Source of the DNA: Epiperipatus broadwayi
Lineage: Eukaryota; Onychophora; Udeonychophora; Euonychophora; Peripatidae
DNA: 64,000 nucleotides
Assembly (NCBI GenBank): GCA_028023455.1
Contig: JAQFVV010012395.1
Location: forward strand, 1,798,001-1,862,000
Reading direction: 5' to 3'
Positions 46,791 through 59,640 of the stretch are shown here, piece after piece. Each line of letters opens with the position of its first letter. The stretch's first letter is position 1. The translations under genes were made by a program, and so were the position numbers. Below the pieces are notes generated by a model that searched no databases, was not told where the DNA came from, and saw nothing but the letters and a program-made list of their open reading frames with translations.

Positions 46791-49700
46791 GAGGAATCAA
46801 AAGGTCTCCATTCAGTTAATAGCAAACTCCTTTTTGCAGCCAACCAGGGTTATTCTGTGCTAAATATTATTGAGATAGTTTTTTAGATGTATGATTTAGT
46901 GCAAGTACTCTTTTAACAGCTGTGAAACTTAAAAAAATAAATAGTGTGATTTAAAAGGAACCAATTAGATGTAAATCAAATTACTTTGTATTTACCTTGA
47001 AGCAACAATTAAGTGTCAAGTACCCAATTTTCCAACCAAATTGATTTTTTAGCCCATTGTTGGGGAAAAAGACAAAGAAAATTGTAAAAAAAGTCTAAAT
47101 CTTTACTTTGATTTGCTTCATGTACTTTTTTTTTTTACTTTATGAATAATAGAACATTATTCATTACTATTAACTTCAAAAGATAAATCACAACTCTTTA
47201 GATATTTTTTTTTTAACAGTAGCATTCTAAACACCAGATATGTAAATAATGCTTGTATTCATTCTTATCGACATTTTGGATATCAAGAAATTTCTATAGC
47301 ATTGTGCCAATTTACATAAGGCCATTATATTTGGTTGTCTTTATATATATATATATATCTTGGATATTTATTTACTTTTATAATAGTTAAAACAAAATGT
47401 AATGACTTTTTGGATATTCTGAACCTAAAGACCTTATTTATGTAATTTAGATGTCTGATGAATATATCTTTTATTTATTTATTTATCTTTCATGTTGCTG
47501 TATTTTATATTATTTGAGTTTATAAGTTTCAATAAAGCAAAATTTTAAAGTGGAATTGGAATTGTTTGCAACTCTTAGTATAGTGATGGCAAATTCACCA
47601 ATGGATTTATTGTTTCAGGAGGAAGATTGTAGATTGCCTGTTTCAAGAATCCTTTATAATAATGATTTGGAAACTTAAAACCTTAGATATTTGAGATATA
47701 ACATTACAAGATTGATGACTTATGTGGCTGCTTCATATTATTTTTTGTTTTTGCAATAGCTTTTTTATTAAGGAAAGTGCTCCAGGAAATCTGCTACCTG
47801 TCTGTTGATACAGAATAAGTTCATTCAAGGTATTGCTTAGCGTTTGTTTGATATATATATAATTTAGAAAATTGGAAATTGCTTCAAAAAATTGGTCCAC
47901 TGATATTAATTAAAAGAGGGACCCGGCAATATGTTATTAACAGGTGTTATTATGAAAGCCAGCAGTGTATTTGGGATCAGCTCTTTTATGACAACTAGAC
48001 TTTAGTGGAAGCTCTGATAGGAAACACCTTGTTAGTTTTGGCATAAATTCATAAACTGTCAAGTTTAATTTTATATCAGAAATTGACATTTGACTTCTAC
48101 TTGGATTTTGATTTCCAATTAAACTCCTCATTATTTAAAAACTTTTATTTTTTTTTACTATTTTCTGTTTGTGGTATAAATAAGAGCTTTTAAAGTCCCC
48201 CCCCCCCTTTCTCCAAAAAAAAAAAAACGAACATATTGTAAAATATTAGAAACCATTTAATTCTTTTCGAAATGAAAACAAAATTTTCCTTGCTTTGTTC
48301 TGACAGCTGGTTCGTTCCTGCTCAAGGTCATAGGAGGAATGACTTGCATCAAGTTATCTCCAGTCAGTAAGAAGAAAATTGAATTATCTGATAAAGTTAT
48401 GATACTCCTATCAGCATCCAATATGGCTGCTAATATAATCAATCAATTACTTGATGGATAATGTTGTTTTAATTATTGTTATTAAAAAGAAAAATTTTGT
48501 TCCGTATAGTGCTGTTTTCTTACAAAAATGATAATAAACTAATGAAGCTTGAGAAAAATAAAAAGAGAGTGGGGGATAATCTATTGAGAGAAAATAAGTA
48601 GCAAGAGAATTTTGAAAAATTTAATTAAATTTATTTATTGAAACCTCTTTTTGTTTCACATGTTTATTAATAATTTTTTGATCTATAAGAAAAATTCACA
48701 TTAATACCATCAATTTAAAGTGAAATTTGTACATTCTGCATATATATGGATGTATGTGAATTAGCATATATTAACTGTATGAGATTTTCTTTTTTACTTT
48801 CTAGCTTTAGTGCATCCACAACAATCGTCTCCTTGGGGTAGAAATAGTTTTAGTCGAATCATTGTATGTTTTCTGTGCTTGTCGGTCTTTTCTTATTATC
48901 AGATAAATTAACTACTTTTTTTTTTTTTAATTTAAAATGTGTTAAAAATTTGCTTACGTTTTTTTTTTTTTTGTTTGTTTAACAATTTTATTATCATTTC
49001 ATCTTTTATCTTGTGTACTACAGATATGGTTTTCTATTCTTTGTTTCTTTTATCTACCCAAGTATATTTTTGGTTTTTTTTCTTATTATTGAGCCATCAC
49101 CAAATGTATAAATAAATATGAAAGATTTACTAATGTCTTGCTATTGCTGTAAAACATTTGAAATGCTGTTCCTTCTCTTTTTTTAATACTAAACTGAAAT
49201 CCAAGTAATATTTTCCTGCAAACTGATTATTTACAATTATAATTTTTTATTTATTTTGAATTTATTTTTGCTACAGAAAACCTCTAGGAGTTTGATTGTA
49301 AAACAACATCTACAATATCATTTTTTTCAACATTTATGTTTTTATTATTTTAACTGGAACTCCATTATCATTATCCATAATTCATAAGATTATCATACAT
49401 TTAGAGAAAAAATAAACAAAAATATACATTCAATAAAGAATCTTCTAAAGTATTTCTGATCACCAAATAAATATCTTAAATGTCTATGACAAAATATATC
49501 TTATTCTTCTTTGCTAGATATACCATTTTCTATAAAAGTGTACAGCAATCTATTATGCTTTACTTATGGAACATGCCTTGTATATGTATTTATATGAGCA
49601 TGTGTTTATATTGTACCAGTATAAAATGAATATAGTTTTATTTATCATGAGACTCCACGAGTTTGGGCAAACCAAAATCTATACCAGTACAAACTATTAA

Positions 49701-50159
49701 ATACCACACTTAATTTACTGAACGGTCCATCATGACTGGAATCAAAATCTGTAACATTATAAATGAATAAAAATTATTTATACTACTAATTAAGCAAACT
49801 AAATATGTAACTATATAAATATGATTAATTTAGTAAATAAGTCATTATATTAGGTTACCAAAATCTGTATTGTTATAAATCACTTTAATTACTATATATT
49901 AAATAAATAACTTATTCTGTTTAAACATTCAGTATAATTTATATTCAAAATATAATATGAAAGATTCAAAAATAATTATCAAAGAATATAAATTGTAAAA
50001 CACAAAATAAGTTGAGCTCTGTTTTATTTAATTCCAAATAACCACTTAATATTTATTGAGGTATTAGCTTAACTTATATAATTAATGAAATGTAAATAAG
50101 TAAGTTGCTAAAATAAGATCAAAATTATTCAACTTATATAAATGTTTGTTTATTCCTAG
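46791..50159. other. AT-rich intron, no recognised gene
   Basis: Two short - strand frames (47937-48131 and 48257-48442) have somewhat balanced amino-acid content but match no family I know. A run of 10 C lies at 48197-48206. A TA run lies near 47345-47360. Confidence 0.4.
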
Positions 50160-50381
50160 CTAACTGAATATTAAGCTAATAAACATCACATGACCACCAC
50201 CTCTTATGCTTGTGTATAACTGTTGTTAAAACAGGCAAAACTCACTATATATATTGCCACACACAACAAGCTAGGTGCAGTGCTCTCAGATCCAAGGCTC
50301 CTCATAAGGCCATAAGCCAGAAACTAGTCTGTTGTGTGTGGCAATATATATATAGTGAGTTTTGTTCTAACTGAATATTAA
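50160..50381. mobile_element. Snap-back repeat family, copy 4 (192 bp)
   Basis: Element 50175-50366 is flanked by perfect 15-bp repeats CTAACTGAATATTAA (50160-50174, 50367-50381). The tail GCTAATAAACATCACATGAC is followed by AAAACAGGCAAAACTCACTA and a palindrome with arms TATATTGCCACACACAACA and TGTTGTGTGTGGCAATATA. The loop has TAGGTGCAGTGCTCTCAGAT, shared with the 55848 copy. Confidence 0.9.
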
Positions 50382-50947
50382 TGTATTCATTATAAAATGT
50401 AATTATGTAAATTCTTTAAATCATTACTACAATATAATATACTCAATGAATTAAAAGAATCACAAGATTCAAATTTTAATCAATAAAATAATAATTTATT
50501 TATAAAAAAATATATAAAATAATATTCTGTATTGTTAAAATTCCTAATTTGTATAACTTTAAATGATGCAAAAGATGCTATACACTACTAACCAAAAAGA
50601 AAATATTTATATCATTATTAATAAATAATTAAAAAAAAAAAAATTAAATAACCAAGTTATTTTGTTTCCAAACCCTTTTATCATAAATGAAGGGTGATTT
50701 ATTTAAACAATAATCAATATTTTTCAAATGTACATAATTACTTATATTAAATATGAATGGTTTATTTATTTTTAATTATACCATTCTTCAAATCTAGATC
50801 AAATAACAAAACAAACAAAAACATACTTTCAGAATATTATATAAAAAATTATGTTAAATTTTGATAAAAAATATTCAAGATTTTCTTTTAAATTTATCTA
50901 ATTCTCATTAGTTAATTTTATTTATATATTACATATAAGCACACATA
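50382..50947. other. AT-rich intron, nothing recognised
   Basis: No feature was found. Confidence 0.4.
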
Positions 50948-51719
50948 CTCTAAACCAGTGGTCTTCAACCACCGGGCTGCAGAAGTTTTTTGCTGGTCTG
51001 CAGCTAGACTGGCAAGAAAGTTTCTAATAACAAAATAATACGATTTTAAACTTTTAATTAATATGAACAATTTTTATTTATCGCATTTTTTCCCGATTAA
51101 AAAAAAACAACAGAACAAAAACAAAATCTAATCAATCATATATAAATTAATTTGTTTTTCTATTTATCACAGATGTTTATGGGGGGGTGGGTGGAGAAAA
51201 AGTTTTTTATTATACAAACTCTGGTTGTCTTTTGATAGGCAATCTCGGCTGCTTGTCAACATTGTTAAAACAATAAAATGTAACGTGACTTTTTTTGATC
51301 TCTTAAATTTTTTCTACTCTCTCTTTTAATATTTCATTTTTAGTGTTTTTTTTTTTTGGCTTTAAGTTTTATTTTGAAAATCAATTTTTATTACCTTTTT
51401 TTAAAAATAAAAACCAAAAAATAAGTTCTGTCTCTAACATTTACAATGTATTTCTCAATATATCTCCACTACCCCAAAATAAAGTAAGATCAAAACTTTT
51501 GACTTTTTCAAGCTTCGTTTTCTTTTTTTTTTGTTTAAAAATACGCCCACTTTTTTTGGCCTATAAGGCAATATTTTTTTGGGCTTTATTTGTATACTGC
51601 TAAAATACTAAAACTTTTATTTTTAAAACCTATTTCTGTTACCTTTTTTTAAAAATAAAAACAAACAAAAAATAACTTTGGTGTCTATCTTTTGTCTCAG
51701 TTGATGACAAAGTATTTTT

Positions 51720-53057
51720 GGTACTTGTGTATAATTCAACCGATGACGTATTACCCTGAAGGCACATCGGTCTAAAGTTGCGATTTTTAAGATAACATCT
51801 CCAAGTGATCTGCAGACACATTTAGTCGCTAAAATGTGTCCGCAGATCACGTGAACATGGCACATTAAAAAACGCAACATTAGACCGATATGCCTTCAGG
51901 GTAATACGTCATCGGTTGATCACGTGGTAAAAAACAAAAAAACCATGGCAAAAATATAAAAATTAAAAAAAAAATTAAACATAAAAAAAAGAAAAAAAAT
52001 GTGACGCAGGTCACATGATAAAAAACAAAAAAAAAAAAGGCAAAAATCTGACCCAGGTCAGGCAAATAGTGAAAAAATAAAAATAAAAATGTACATGCAT
52101 GTGTCAAAATAATTTAGAAAAAACTATATTCTAATTTATAAAACCACCCTATATTATGCTCAATTATAAAAAACAGCACGTAGTGCTGGAGTTGGCGGGG
52201 GGGGCCCTTTGTGTTTTTGAGAAGCCGTTAGACTTGGCATACACCTATACCTTGTATTATTCTCATAGCTGTAAAATAATTTTCTGTATGATATAATTCA
52301 GAAATTAAAAATTGCTGATGAATTTACGAAAAATAATTTTCTGTATGATACAATTCAGAAATATTAACAAAAAAATTTTGTAAATTTTAAATAAACAGCT
52401 AAATTAAAAAGACGCGATTTAATGCAAATCTGATATTAATGACGTCATTTAATGCAAATCTGGTATTAATGGCGTCGCACCCTGTAATTTTTATAATTGC
52501 CGATGAATTTACGAAAAATAATTTGAGAATTGTAGAAATATTAACAAAAAGTTTTTATAATTGATGATGAATTTATGAAAAATAATTTGAGAATTGTAGA
52601 AATCTTAACAAAAAGATTTTGTAAATTTAAAATAAACAGATAAATAAAAAACAGTTTACCGGAATAAATTACGAAAAATAATTTTCTGTATGATACAATT
52701 CAGAAATTAAAAATGAAATTAAAACATAATTCAATTGTAGAAATATTAACAAAAAATATTTGTAAATTCAAAATAAACAGATAAATAAAACACTTTACCT
52801 GAATTAACAGCTCAAAAAAAGTAACTGTGATGCCGTGGATAGCAAAATCACAATAGACAGAAAAATCAAAAAATTTCCCAAACCTCTCTACGAATTTTAA
52901 ATCTCGCGGGTGAAAAAAAAAAATTGACTCTCTGATGGATTAATCACGCCAGTCACTTGGTTACCATGACAACGTTGTCATGCAAAAAACGTCGATGTCT
53001 ACCGGAAGGGAAATCGGTAAGTCAAAAACGTCATCGGTTGAATTATACACAAGTACC
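51720..53057. mobile_element. Nested DNA transposon, 1338 bp, 8-bp duplication
   Basis: The ends GGTACTTGTGTATAATTCAA and TTGAATTATACACAAGTACC (right end, + strand) continue into CCGATGACGT / ACGTCATCGG. GTATTTTT flanks both sides (51712-51719, 53058-53065). Inside, a palindrome at about 51740-51920 mirrors CGATGACGTATTACCCTGAA, and AATTTACGAAAAATAATTT-type units repeat several times between 52320 and 52690. No transposase was seen. Superfamily undecided (hAT, P or Merlin by duplication size). Confidence 0.88.
52310..52790. repeat. Diverged tandem repeats inside the nested element
   Basis: Blocks such as GAATTTACGAAAAATAATTT, GTAGAAATATTAACAAAAA and AATAAACAGATAAATAAAA recur several times. 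GATTTAATGCAAATCTG(A/G)TATTAATG is also duplicated at about 52406-52471. Confidence 0.8.
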
Positions 53058-53449
53058 GTATTTTTCAACCCCCCCCCCCAAAATAAGATCAAAACTTTTG
53101 ACTTTTTCAACATTCAGGTGAATAATATCTTATTCTTGCATATTTTAACAATGAAATAATAAATGTAAAATGCAAGCACATTAATGAGAATGATTGTTAT
53201 TGTATGTTTTCTGTAGCAGTATGACTGCGCAACTCGAGAAAGAGTGTTCAACATGTGAAGGTAAGCAACACCATTACTATACACATTAACTAGTGTGCTG
53301 TTTTGGTCAGTTATAACAATTATGCTTATCTAAGGCTAAGCAGGTTACATCTTTAAGAAAATTTATCTGTAAACTTCTGCCGGTCCGCGAAATCTTATCA
53401 TTTTTACCGGGCCACAGGGGTGAAAAGGTTGAAGACCACTGCTCTAAAC

Positions 53450-54099
53450 TAAACAAGTATATAAATTTATATAACTAGATGTAATAAGTAAAATATATGA
53501 CCTCAATATTTCCAAAGATAGTTGCATATCCCTTAAATGAATTATTAATATAAACACATTTTACAATATAAACAACAATAATAAAAATATTATTATGCAA
53601 TGTTTATAGTTCAAATCCTGTTGCTTCTTATTCAATTTGATACAAAGAAAATCCATGGTGCAAAATATATTTAAAGTTTATATAAGTTATGAAGTTATAT
53701 TTCATAATTATAATCTCATAAAATTATTGAAGTAAGCATTATTTAATATATATATATAGTAAATTCTGGTAGTATTAATATTTTGTCATTGTATAAAATA
53801 AGCATTATTTATCCTTTTAAATAAATTAAATCTTTTTAGTAATCCAAATTATTATCCATTCTGTTCAATATTCACATAGTTATTTATGGAGCATAATATA
53901 TATATTTTAAAAATTCCATCACATAGAGCATTGCATACTTTTCTCCAGTTTTATTATATAAATGCTTCATAACAATTTTATTTCAAGTTGTTACAGACCT
54001 CATGAAAGATTATGACTCCCAAGATCAATGTTTATTTTTATCTAGTCCTCCATTGCTAGACTTCAAATTCACTACTAATTTTTATATATAACACTTTAC
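53450..54099. other. AT-rich intron, nothing recognised
   Basis: No feature was found. Confidence 0.4.
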
Positions 54100-54233
54100 T
54101 AAAAATGCAAAATGTCAAGCATTGGTGGTTGAGAGGTCAGCAATAGCTGCTTTACAAGCAGTTGTTCTGGGTTAGCGGGTTCACTTCCCAGTTGATGCTA
54201 TGACACATGAGAAAAAAATAAAAATGCAAAATG
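54100..54233 (+). mobile_element. tRNA-derived SINE
   Basis: The body is 54115-54218. It starts TCAAGCATTGGTGGTTGAGA. An anticodon-stem-like CTGCTTTACAAGCAG precedes the B box GGTTCACTTCC. GTTGATGC pairs with the GCATTGG start, then TATGACACATG and an A-rich tail. It is flanked by perfect 15-bp duplications TAAAAATGCAAAATG (54100-54114, 54219-54233). Confidence 0.9.
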
Positions 54234-55834
54234 AGAGAGTTCAATTTTAAAACATAGAGATTTTATATGATTTTTCCTATGATGAAATATTAATGTCACC
54301 AGCTTGAATGCTGTATCTATGGATCTGCTTGATTTTACAACTTTTTTATTATAAAGAGTTGTTATTTCACTTAATCAAGAGTTTCTTCAAATACATCAGC
54401 ATCCATTTAAACTTTTAAAATAAATATTTTAAAATAAAATACTGACATAATGAATTTATTTTTCGAAATCATAGCTTAAAAAAAAATAAGTGAATATTTT
54501 TGTACACTTATTTATTTAGCATAAAATATACATTTTAATTAACAATTACAATAATTATAAAATAATATTATTATTTTTAAAAATGTAGGATCTGAAATTA
54601 TTTTAGCTATCCTAACAAAAAATATATGTATAACCACATGCACATAATATAGTAATTTACTATTTATTTAGCCATGTTTATGTGTTGATTGCTGAATGCA
54701 TACTGTAACATAAGATATGAATAAATAAAATATTAATAAAATGTATCTATTTGCAAGTATTTTAATTTATACAATGCTTCTACCATAATGTATTAACTTA
54801 ATTGGAATAGACAATCTATTATACTGCTTATTAAAAAAAAAGTCAAGAATGTAATTATTTTATACTCTCGATAATCTCATATCAATAATATACATCACTT
54901 GATCATTTTTATTAGAAATACAATAATTCCAATTTTGAATCTAACCAAAGATGTTATAGTATATATAATTAAAATGTCTTTCAATCAAATAGGTATTTTC
55001 AAATAGGCTAGCTCCACATAGCTCTTTAATTTTCATATAGTTATATTTAAAAGAGTGAGCTGATAGTTATAATTATGGATAAGATATGCATGACTATTTA
55101 GTAATATTTGAACTTTATTATATTTAAAATCTACATTTAAGGTAATTTATAAAAAAATGTTTAATAATCATTTATATATAGCTTTACCTTGGGCAATAGG
55201 TGCAAATGGTTTCTCAAAATATGTCATAAATCAAGAATTTCATATAAAAAACAAGCAACTATAAACATTTCATGTAATACAAATGTTACCACAAATTCAA
55301 AATATATAATATATTGCTAAATATCTCATGAAAAAGAAAGTCAAAAATTGAAAGAAAAAAAAGTGATAATTAATAAATAAGCATTTTACTATCCATATTA
55401 TTAATAATATATATATATATTAATCTGTGTAAATATGATATATAATAATCCTTAATAATGGTCAAATGTATTAATAAATAAATTTGTCCATAATGTTGTT
55501 TCCAAATTACTAAAAAATTATTTCAATTGAAATTAAATAACTAAATAAAAATTAATAAATATTTTTTTGAACCATTTTTTAAAAATAATTTATATTTTCA
55601 TTTTGAAATATAATGTATAAACAAATTAAAGTAAAAAAATATATACATATTAAAATTTATTTCGAATGCATTTTGTGATGTTATCAATATTTTTTCATTT
55701 TTGTAATTATTTATAAATAAAACTATTTTTTTTTCTAATGCTCTTTAAAAATCATTTTAAAAAATCAATGAACCACTATTTTTTTTATATTTATGAAAAT
55801 TCAGTTAAATAAAGATTATATCAAAAATTAAATG
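54234..55834. other. AT-rich intron, nothing recognised
   Basis: Very A+T-rich with no coding or clear repeat. Confidence 0.45.
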
Positions 55835-56825
55835 TACTGTTGATTTAAATCATCAAACATCACACGATCACCATTCTTTATGCTTACACTAGCTGTTTTT
55901 CACAGAAGCAAAATTCCATACAATAGCGCCACTCAGTGCAAGCCAGAGTAATCAAATGGATGTAGGAAGGTTTGTGCATAAAATCCCCAGCTATTGCCTA
56001 CTCATCCAATATCCCTAGACTTGTATCTAGCTTGTGGCTTTCATCAGAGAGTAGCCTTGGATCTGAGAGCACTGCACCTAGATCTTAGGATCTAATGTAA
56101 CTCTTCAGCACCCACCTTTTACTTTTTTAGCTAACTATAAAGTTTTGAGCCCAAAATGAAAACACAATAATGTTTTCAAGCTAAGCAAGCTCATTAGCTT
56201 GTATAGTTGCATAGATCTAAACTCATTTCAACATCCATACTTTTTGGTGTTTTTGGTTCTTTAATAATCACAGTCACCATAATCCTATTGGGAAGAATTG
56301 GTATTAAGCCATCAAACATCATATGATCACCATACTTTATGCTACACAGAGAGTTTTGCCTCTGTGAAAAGAGCTTGTGAAAGCATAAAGAATGGTGTGC
56401 ATGGGATGTTTGATTGTTTAATACCAATCCTTCGCAATAGAATTATGGTGATTGTTGTTATTAAAGAACTAAAGACACCAAAAAGGTATGAATGTTGAAC
56501 TGAGTTTAGATCTATACAACTATACAAGCTAATAAGTTTAGCTTGAAAACATTATTGTGTTTTCATTTTGGACTCAAAGCTTTATAGTTAGTTAAAAAAG
56601 TAAAAGATGGCTGCTGGAAAGTTGCATTAGATCCTAAGACCTAGGTGCAGTGCTCTCTGATCTAAGGCTCCTCACTGATGAAAGCCATAAGCTAGAAACT
56701 AGTCTGGGGATATTGGATGAATAGTTCACTAAGGATTTTATGCGCAAACCTTCCAGCTTCTATTGATTACTCTGGCTTGTACTGAGTGGCACTACTATAT
56801 GAAGAGTTTTGTTACTGTTGATTTA
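55835..56825. mobile_element. Snap-back repeat family, long copy (965 bp palindrome)
   Basis: Element 55848-56812 is flanked by perfect 13-bp repeats TACTGTTGATTTA (55835-55847, 56813-56825). Two arms of roughly 450 bases mirror each other: CACTCAGTGCAAGCCAGAGT (left) with ACTCTGGCTTGTACTGAGTG (right), and CATAATCCTATTGGGAAGAA with TTCGCAATAGAATTATGG. The centre is near 56362 (loop ACACAGAGAGTTTTGCCTCT). The start AATCATCAAACATCACACGA is the family tail. The short open frames at 56194-56527 on both strands arise from the symmetry and are not called as genes. Confidence 0.88.
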
Positions 56826-57325
56826 CTGAAATTAATAATGCAAATGGTTAAGTCTTTTTCATCAATATTGTTTATGCTTATAATAAAGCATTTTTGCTTG
56901 AGGGAAGGAATATATTTTTATGGAATAAGAATATTAAATAATTAGTTAAATAAATTATACTGTATTTTAGGTAAAACATACATTTTTCAACTTATTGTTA
57001 GTGCATTTTAATTCTATATTCAGAGAAAAAATATATTTAATCTTGCAATGAATTTTTTTTTTTTTTGTGATTGTTTATATCTGTGATGAAAACTTTTTAG
57101 CTTTTGGTGTGTCAGAAATTATACTGCAGATTGCAGTACAAGATACTAGATAAAAATTATGTAAGTAAATCATATTTTCTACTTATTATAATTGCACGAT
57201 GTTACTGTGTATCTTCTTAGTTTGTTTTAATTGCAGAATGAATAAATCTTACGTAGTGCTTTTTTTTGGGAGGGATGAAATTTGCTCTTTTATTGTGTAA
57301 CAATGATAGTATTCTATGACATCAA
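56826..57325. other. AT-rich intron, nothing recognised
   Basis: No feature was found. Confidence 0.4.
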
Positions 57326-57414
57326 TACATTGGTGGCCTAGTGGTTAGCATACTGCCTTCCAAGCAGCTGGCCAGGGTTCACTTCCCTGTAATGCTTTAA
57401 CATATAAAAAAAAA
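57326..57414 (+). mobile_element. SINE with tRNA-Gly(TCC)-like head
   Basis: ACATTGGTGGCCTAGTGGTT followed by AGCATACTGCCTTCCAAGCA closely follows the usual tRNA-Gly(TCC) order: A box, then anticodon arm CTGCCTTCCAAGCAG with TCC. The B box is decayed (GGTTCACTTCC). AATGCTTTAACATAT and an A tail follow. No target duplication was found, so it is older or trimmed. The T-arm changes and A tail argue against a working tRNA. Confidence 0.75.
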
Positions 57415-59640
57415 ATGGCAAACATTTTTTTTTTTTTTTAAATATTTCTAAATTTTTTTTAGAGATTGCTATAAGTGGATACAACATTTACGATGAATTC
57501 TCATATATAGAAATTTTATATATTTATTGAAATATGATTATTGTGAATAAATATTTGCTGAAAAACATAGTACTTTTAAAGTAAGTTTGTGAAATATTTA
57601 CATTTATTACACTATTTCATCTTTATCTAATTTCTTCTCTTTTTTATTTTTGCATATCTTTTTTTGTTTATTTTTCAGAAATCTGAATTGTTCATAATAT
57701 CATTTTTGGTTACTTTTATAATCTTTATAAGTCTTTACAAATCACCCATCTCTCCTTTTTTGTTATTTATTAAATGATACTTTTTGAAACCACATACTTT
57801 GTAACACTTTTTCTTCATCACTTTTTTCATAGCTTTATTGATTTTCATTTGAAGATCATTTAAGTTTTTTTAATATTTTATTTTGTTCTTTTATTTATTG
57901 ATATTTTTTGTTGAAAATAAAATATAAAAAATTAAAAAAGCAAAGATTTCTAATTATTTGATTTTGAAAATGGAGACAGTTTTAGATAATTAGAAACTTT
58001 TGCTTATTTAATTTTTTATATTTGTTTTTAAATTTCTTTTTAAATGTCTCTCATCTATTTTGGGATTGAATTGAAGATCTGTATGCAAAATTTCTCATCT
58101 GGACTTTTTTTGAAAAATTATTTTCTGAAAGTTAGGTATTTTTTAGTGATATTCTTTTTCAATTTTTACAGTCATAAAATTATAATAGCACATGTTTAGT
58201 CTACTTCTACAGCTATTATCAATCATAGAGGATGATTTGACATGACAGACAGATAATATATGATATCAAGATAGATCTACTATATAATTTAATTAACTAT
58301 ACCTTTTAAAGAAAGATTAGATTAAGCAGCCTACTATGTGACAATACAATATTCATTAGCTCCCATAAGTAGAACAGCAAGAGTAGAGACAACTGAGTAA
58401 AATGAAAGTTTTACACTTTTTCATTTTATCTTATAACTAAGAATATTTTTATTATTTATGATTACTAATTATATAGCTAGTTGGGTCAGCTATTTGGAAA
58501 AAAAAAGTCTAAGCATATTTCAACAAAACTGGCTTAGGCAAAACATAGATTGTGTAGATCATATTTGAATATCACTTCATGATCATCACTGTGTAACTAT
58601 GCCCTTATATATCCATTCAAAGTATAGTTTAGCATTACAGCTGTAAGTAGTATAACAGTATTTAGGAATATGTGATGTGCATCTCTTATTCTCTAATATA
58701 CATCAAAAAATTATAGTATTTTATATTTGTTTGTATTATATATTTGACTTAAATTAATAATACAATTGAATAATCAAATGAGGATTGGAAGTGGCAGAAT
58801 CTCTTCTTTGGAAAATTGATGGAGAGACCTTTGCAGTGATCTGTTTAAAGGGTTTAATTTATTCTCATTCCTGAAAAAATTTGAAAAATGGATGTATAAT
58901 TAAAATGCAAATTTCAATCCGACATTTTTTTTATACAATATTACGTATAAGATCATTCAATTTATGTTTTTATTTTTCTTATATATGCATTCATATATTT
59001 TATTTCAAGAATGTTTGAATGGAAGCATTTAAATATTCTCTTTACACACATTATTTAATTAAAATATAACATATTATATATTAGCCAAATTCTGAATTTT
59101 GAATTGTGACATACAATTCTCACTGGACTGAATTGAAAATGTAATTATATAAGTTTTTGTTAACTATAAAATTAGAACATTTAATAGTTGTGCATGTTTC
59201 ATCTTTCATACTTTGAAATAAGGCAAATGAAATCTACTTAAAATAAAATTTTGATTCAGGTCTAATCAGATTTGTTGTTAGAGTTGTTGAGACTTAGTAT
59301 TTTTATGGTAGGATTCACCTGAAAATGATTTTGTGAGTCTTATATTGGCATAATTCCCAATTCAAAATTGGCTGTTATTTGTTATATTTTACTTAAATAA
59401 TGAATTAATAATGCAAATTCATTCAATTATAATAAGATGCAGCTTCAGTAATGTATTATTTCTTTGATTATCAGTAATGTGTATATTATATAATATATGT
59501 ATAAATGTGGACGTATAGACTTAAGAATATATTCTTATACCTTTATCTCATATACTAATCTCCATATGTGTGTGAAAGAGATTTTTTTTCTAATTCATAT
59601 ATATCTAAATTTGTTTAAGTGTGTACTTTGTAATAATGCT
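57415..59640. other. AT-rich intron before the second coding exon
   Basis: No repeat or gene was recognised. It ends in the pyrimidine-rich acceptor at 59645-59657. Confidence 0.45.

Larger units (their letters stand above)
50956..53441. mobile_element. hAT transposon, non-autonomous, 2486 bp
   Basis: CAGTGGTCTTCAACC at the left and GGTTGAAGACCACTG at the right are perfect 15-bp inverted repeats of hAT type, continuing into GGGC-rich subterminal sequence. The flanks CTCTAAAC (50948-50955) and CTCTAAAC (53442-53449) are a perfect 8-bp target duplication, as hAT makes. No transposase frame survives. About 1.34 kb of the interior (51720-53057) is a second, nested element. A related end is at 1303. 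Confidence 0.92.

Noticed and set aside
47937-48442. Two - strand frames with balanced composition
   Set aside because: No start, splice or family evidence was found; kept only as a note.
51880-52107. 75-codon - strand frame rich in Phe
   Set aside because: It comes from poly-A/T runs within the nested transposon.
56194-56527. Near-identical frames on both strands (HHSLCF / HHTLCY)
   Set aside because: They are produced by the symmetry of the 965-bp palindrome.
57326-57414. Functional tRNA-Gly(TCC) gene
   Set aside because: The T arm and acceptor stem are imperfect and an A tail follows, so it reads as a SINE head.
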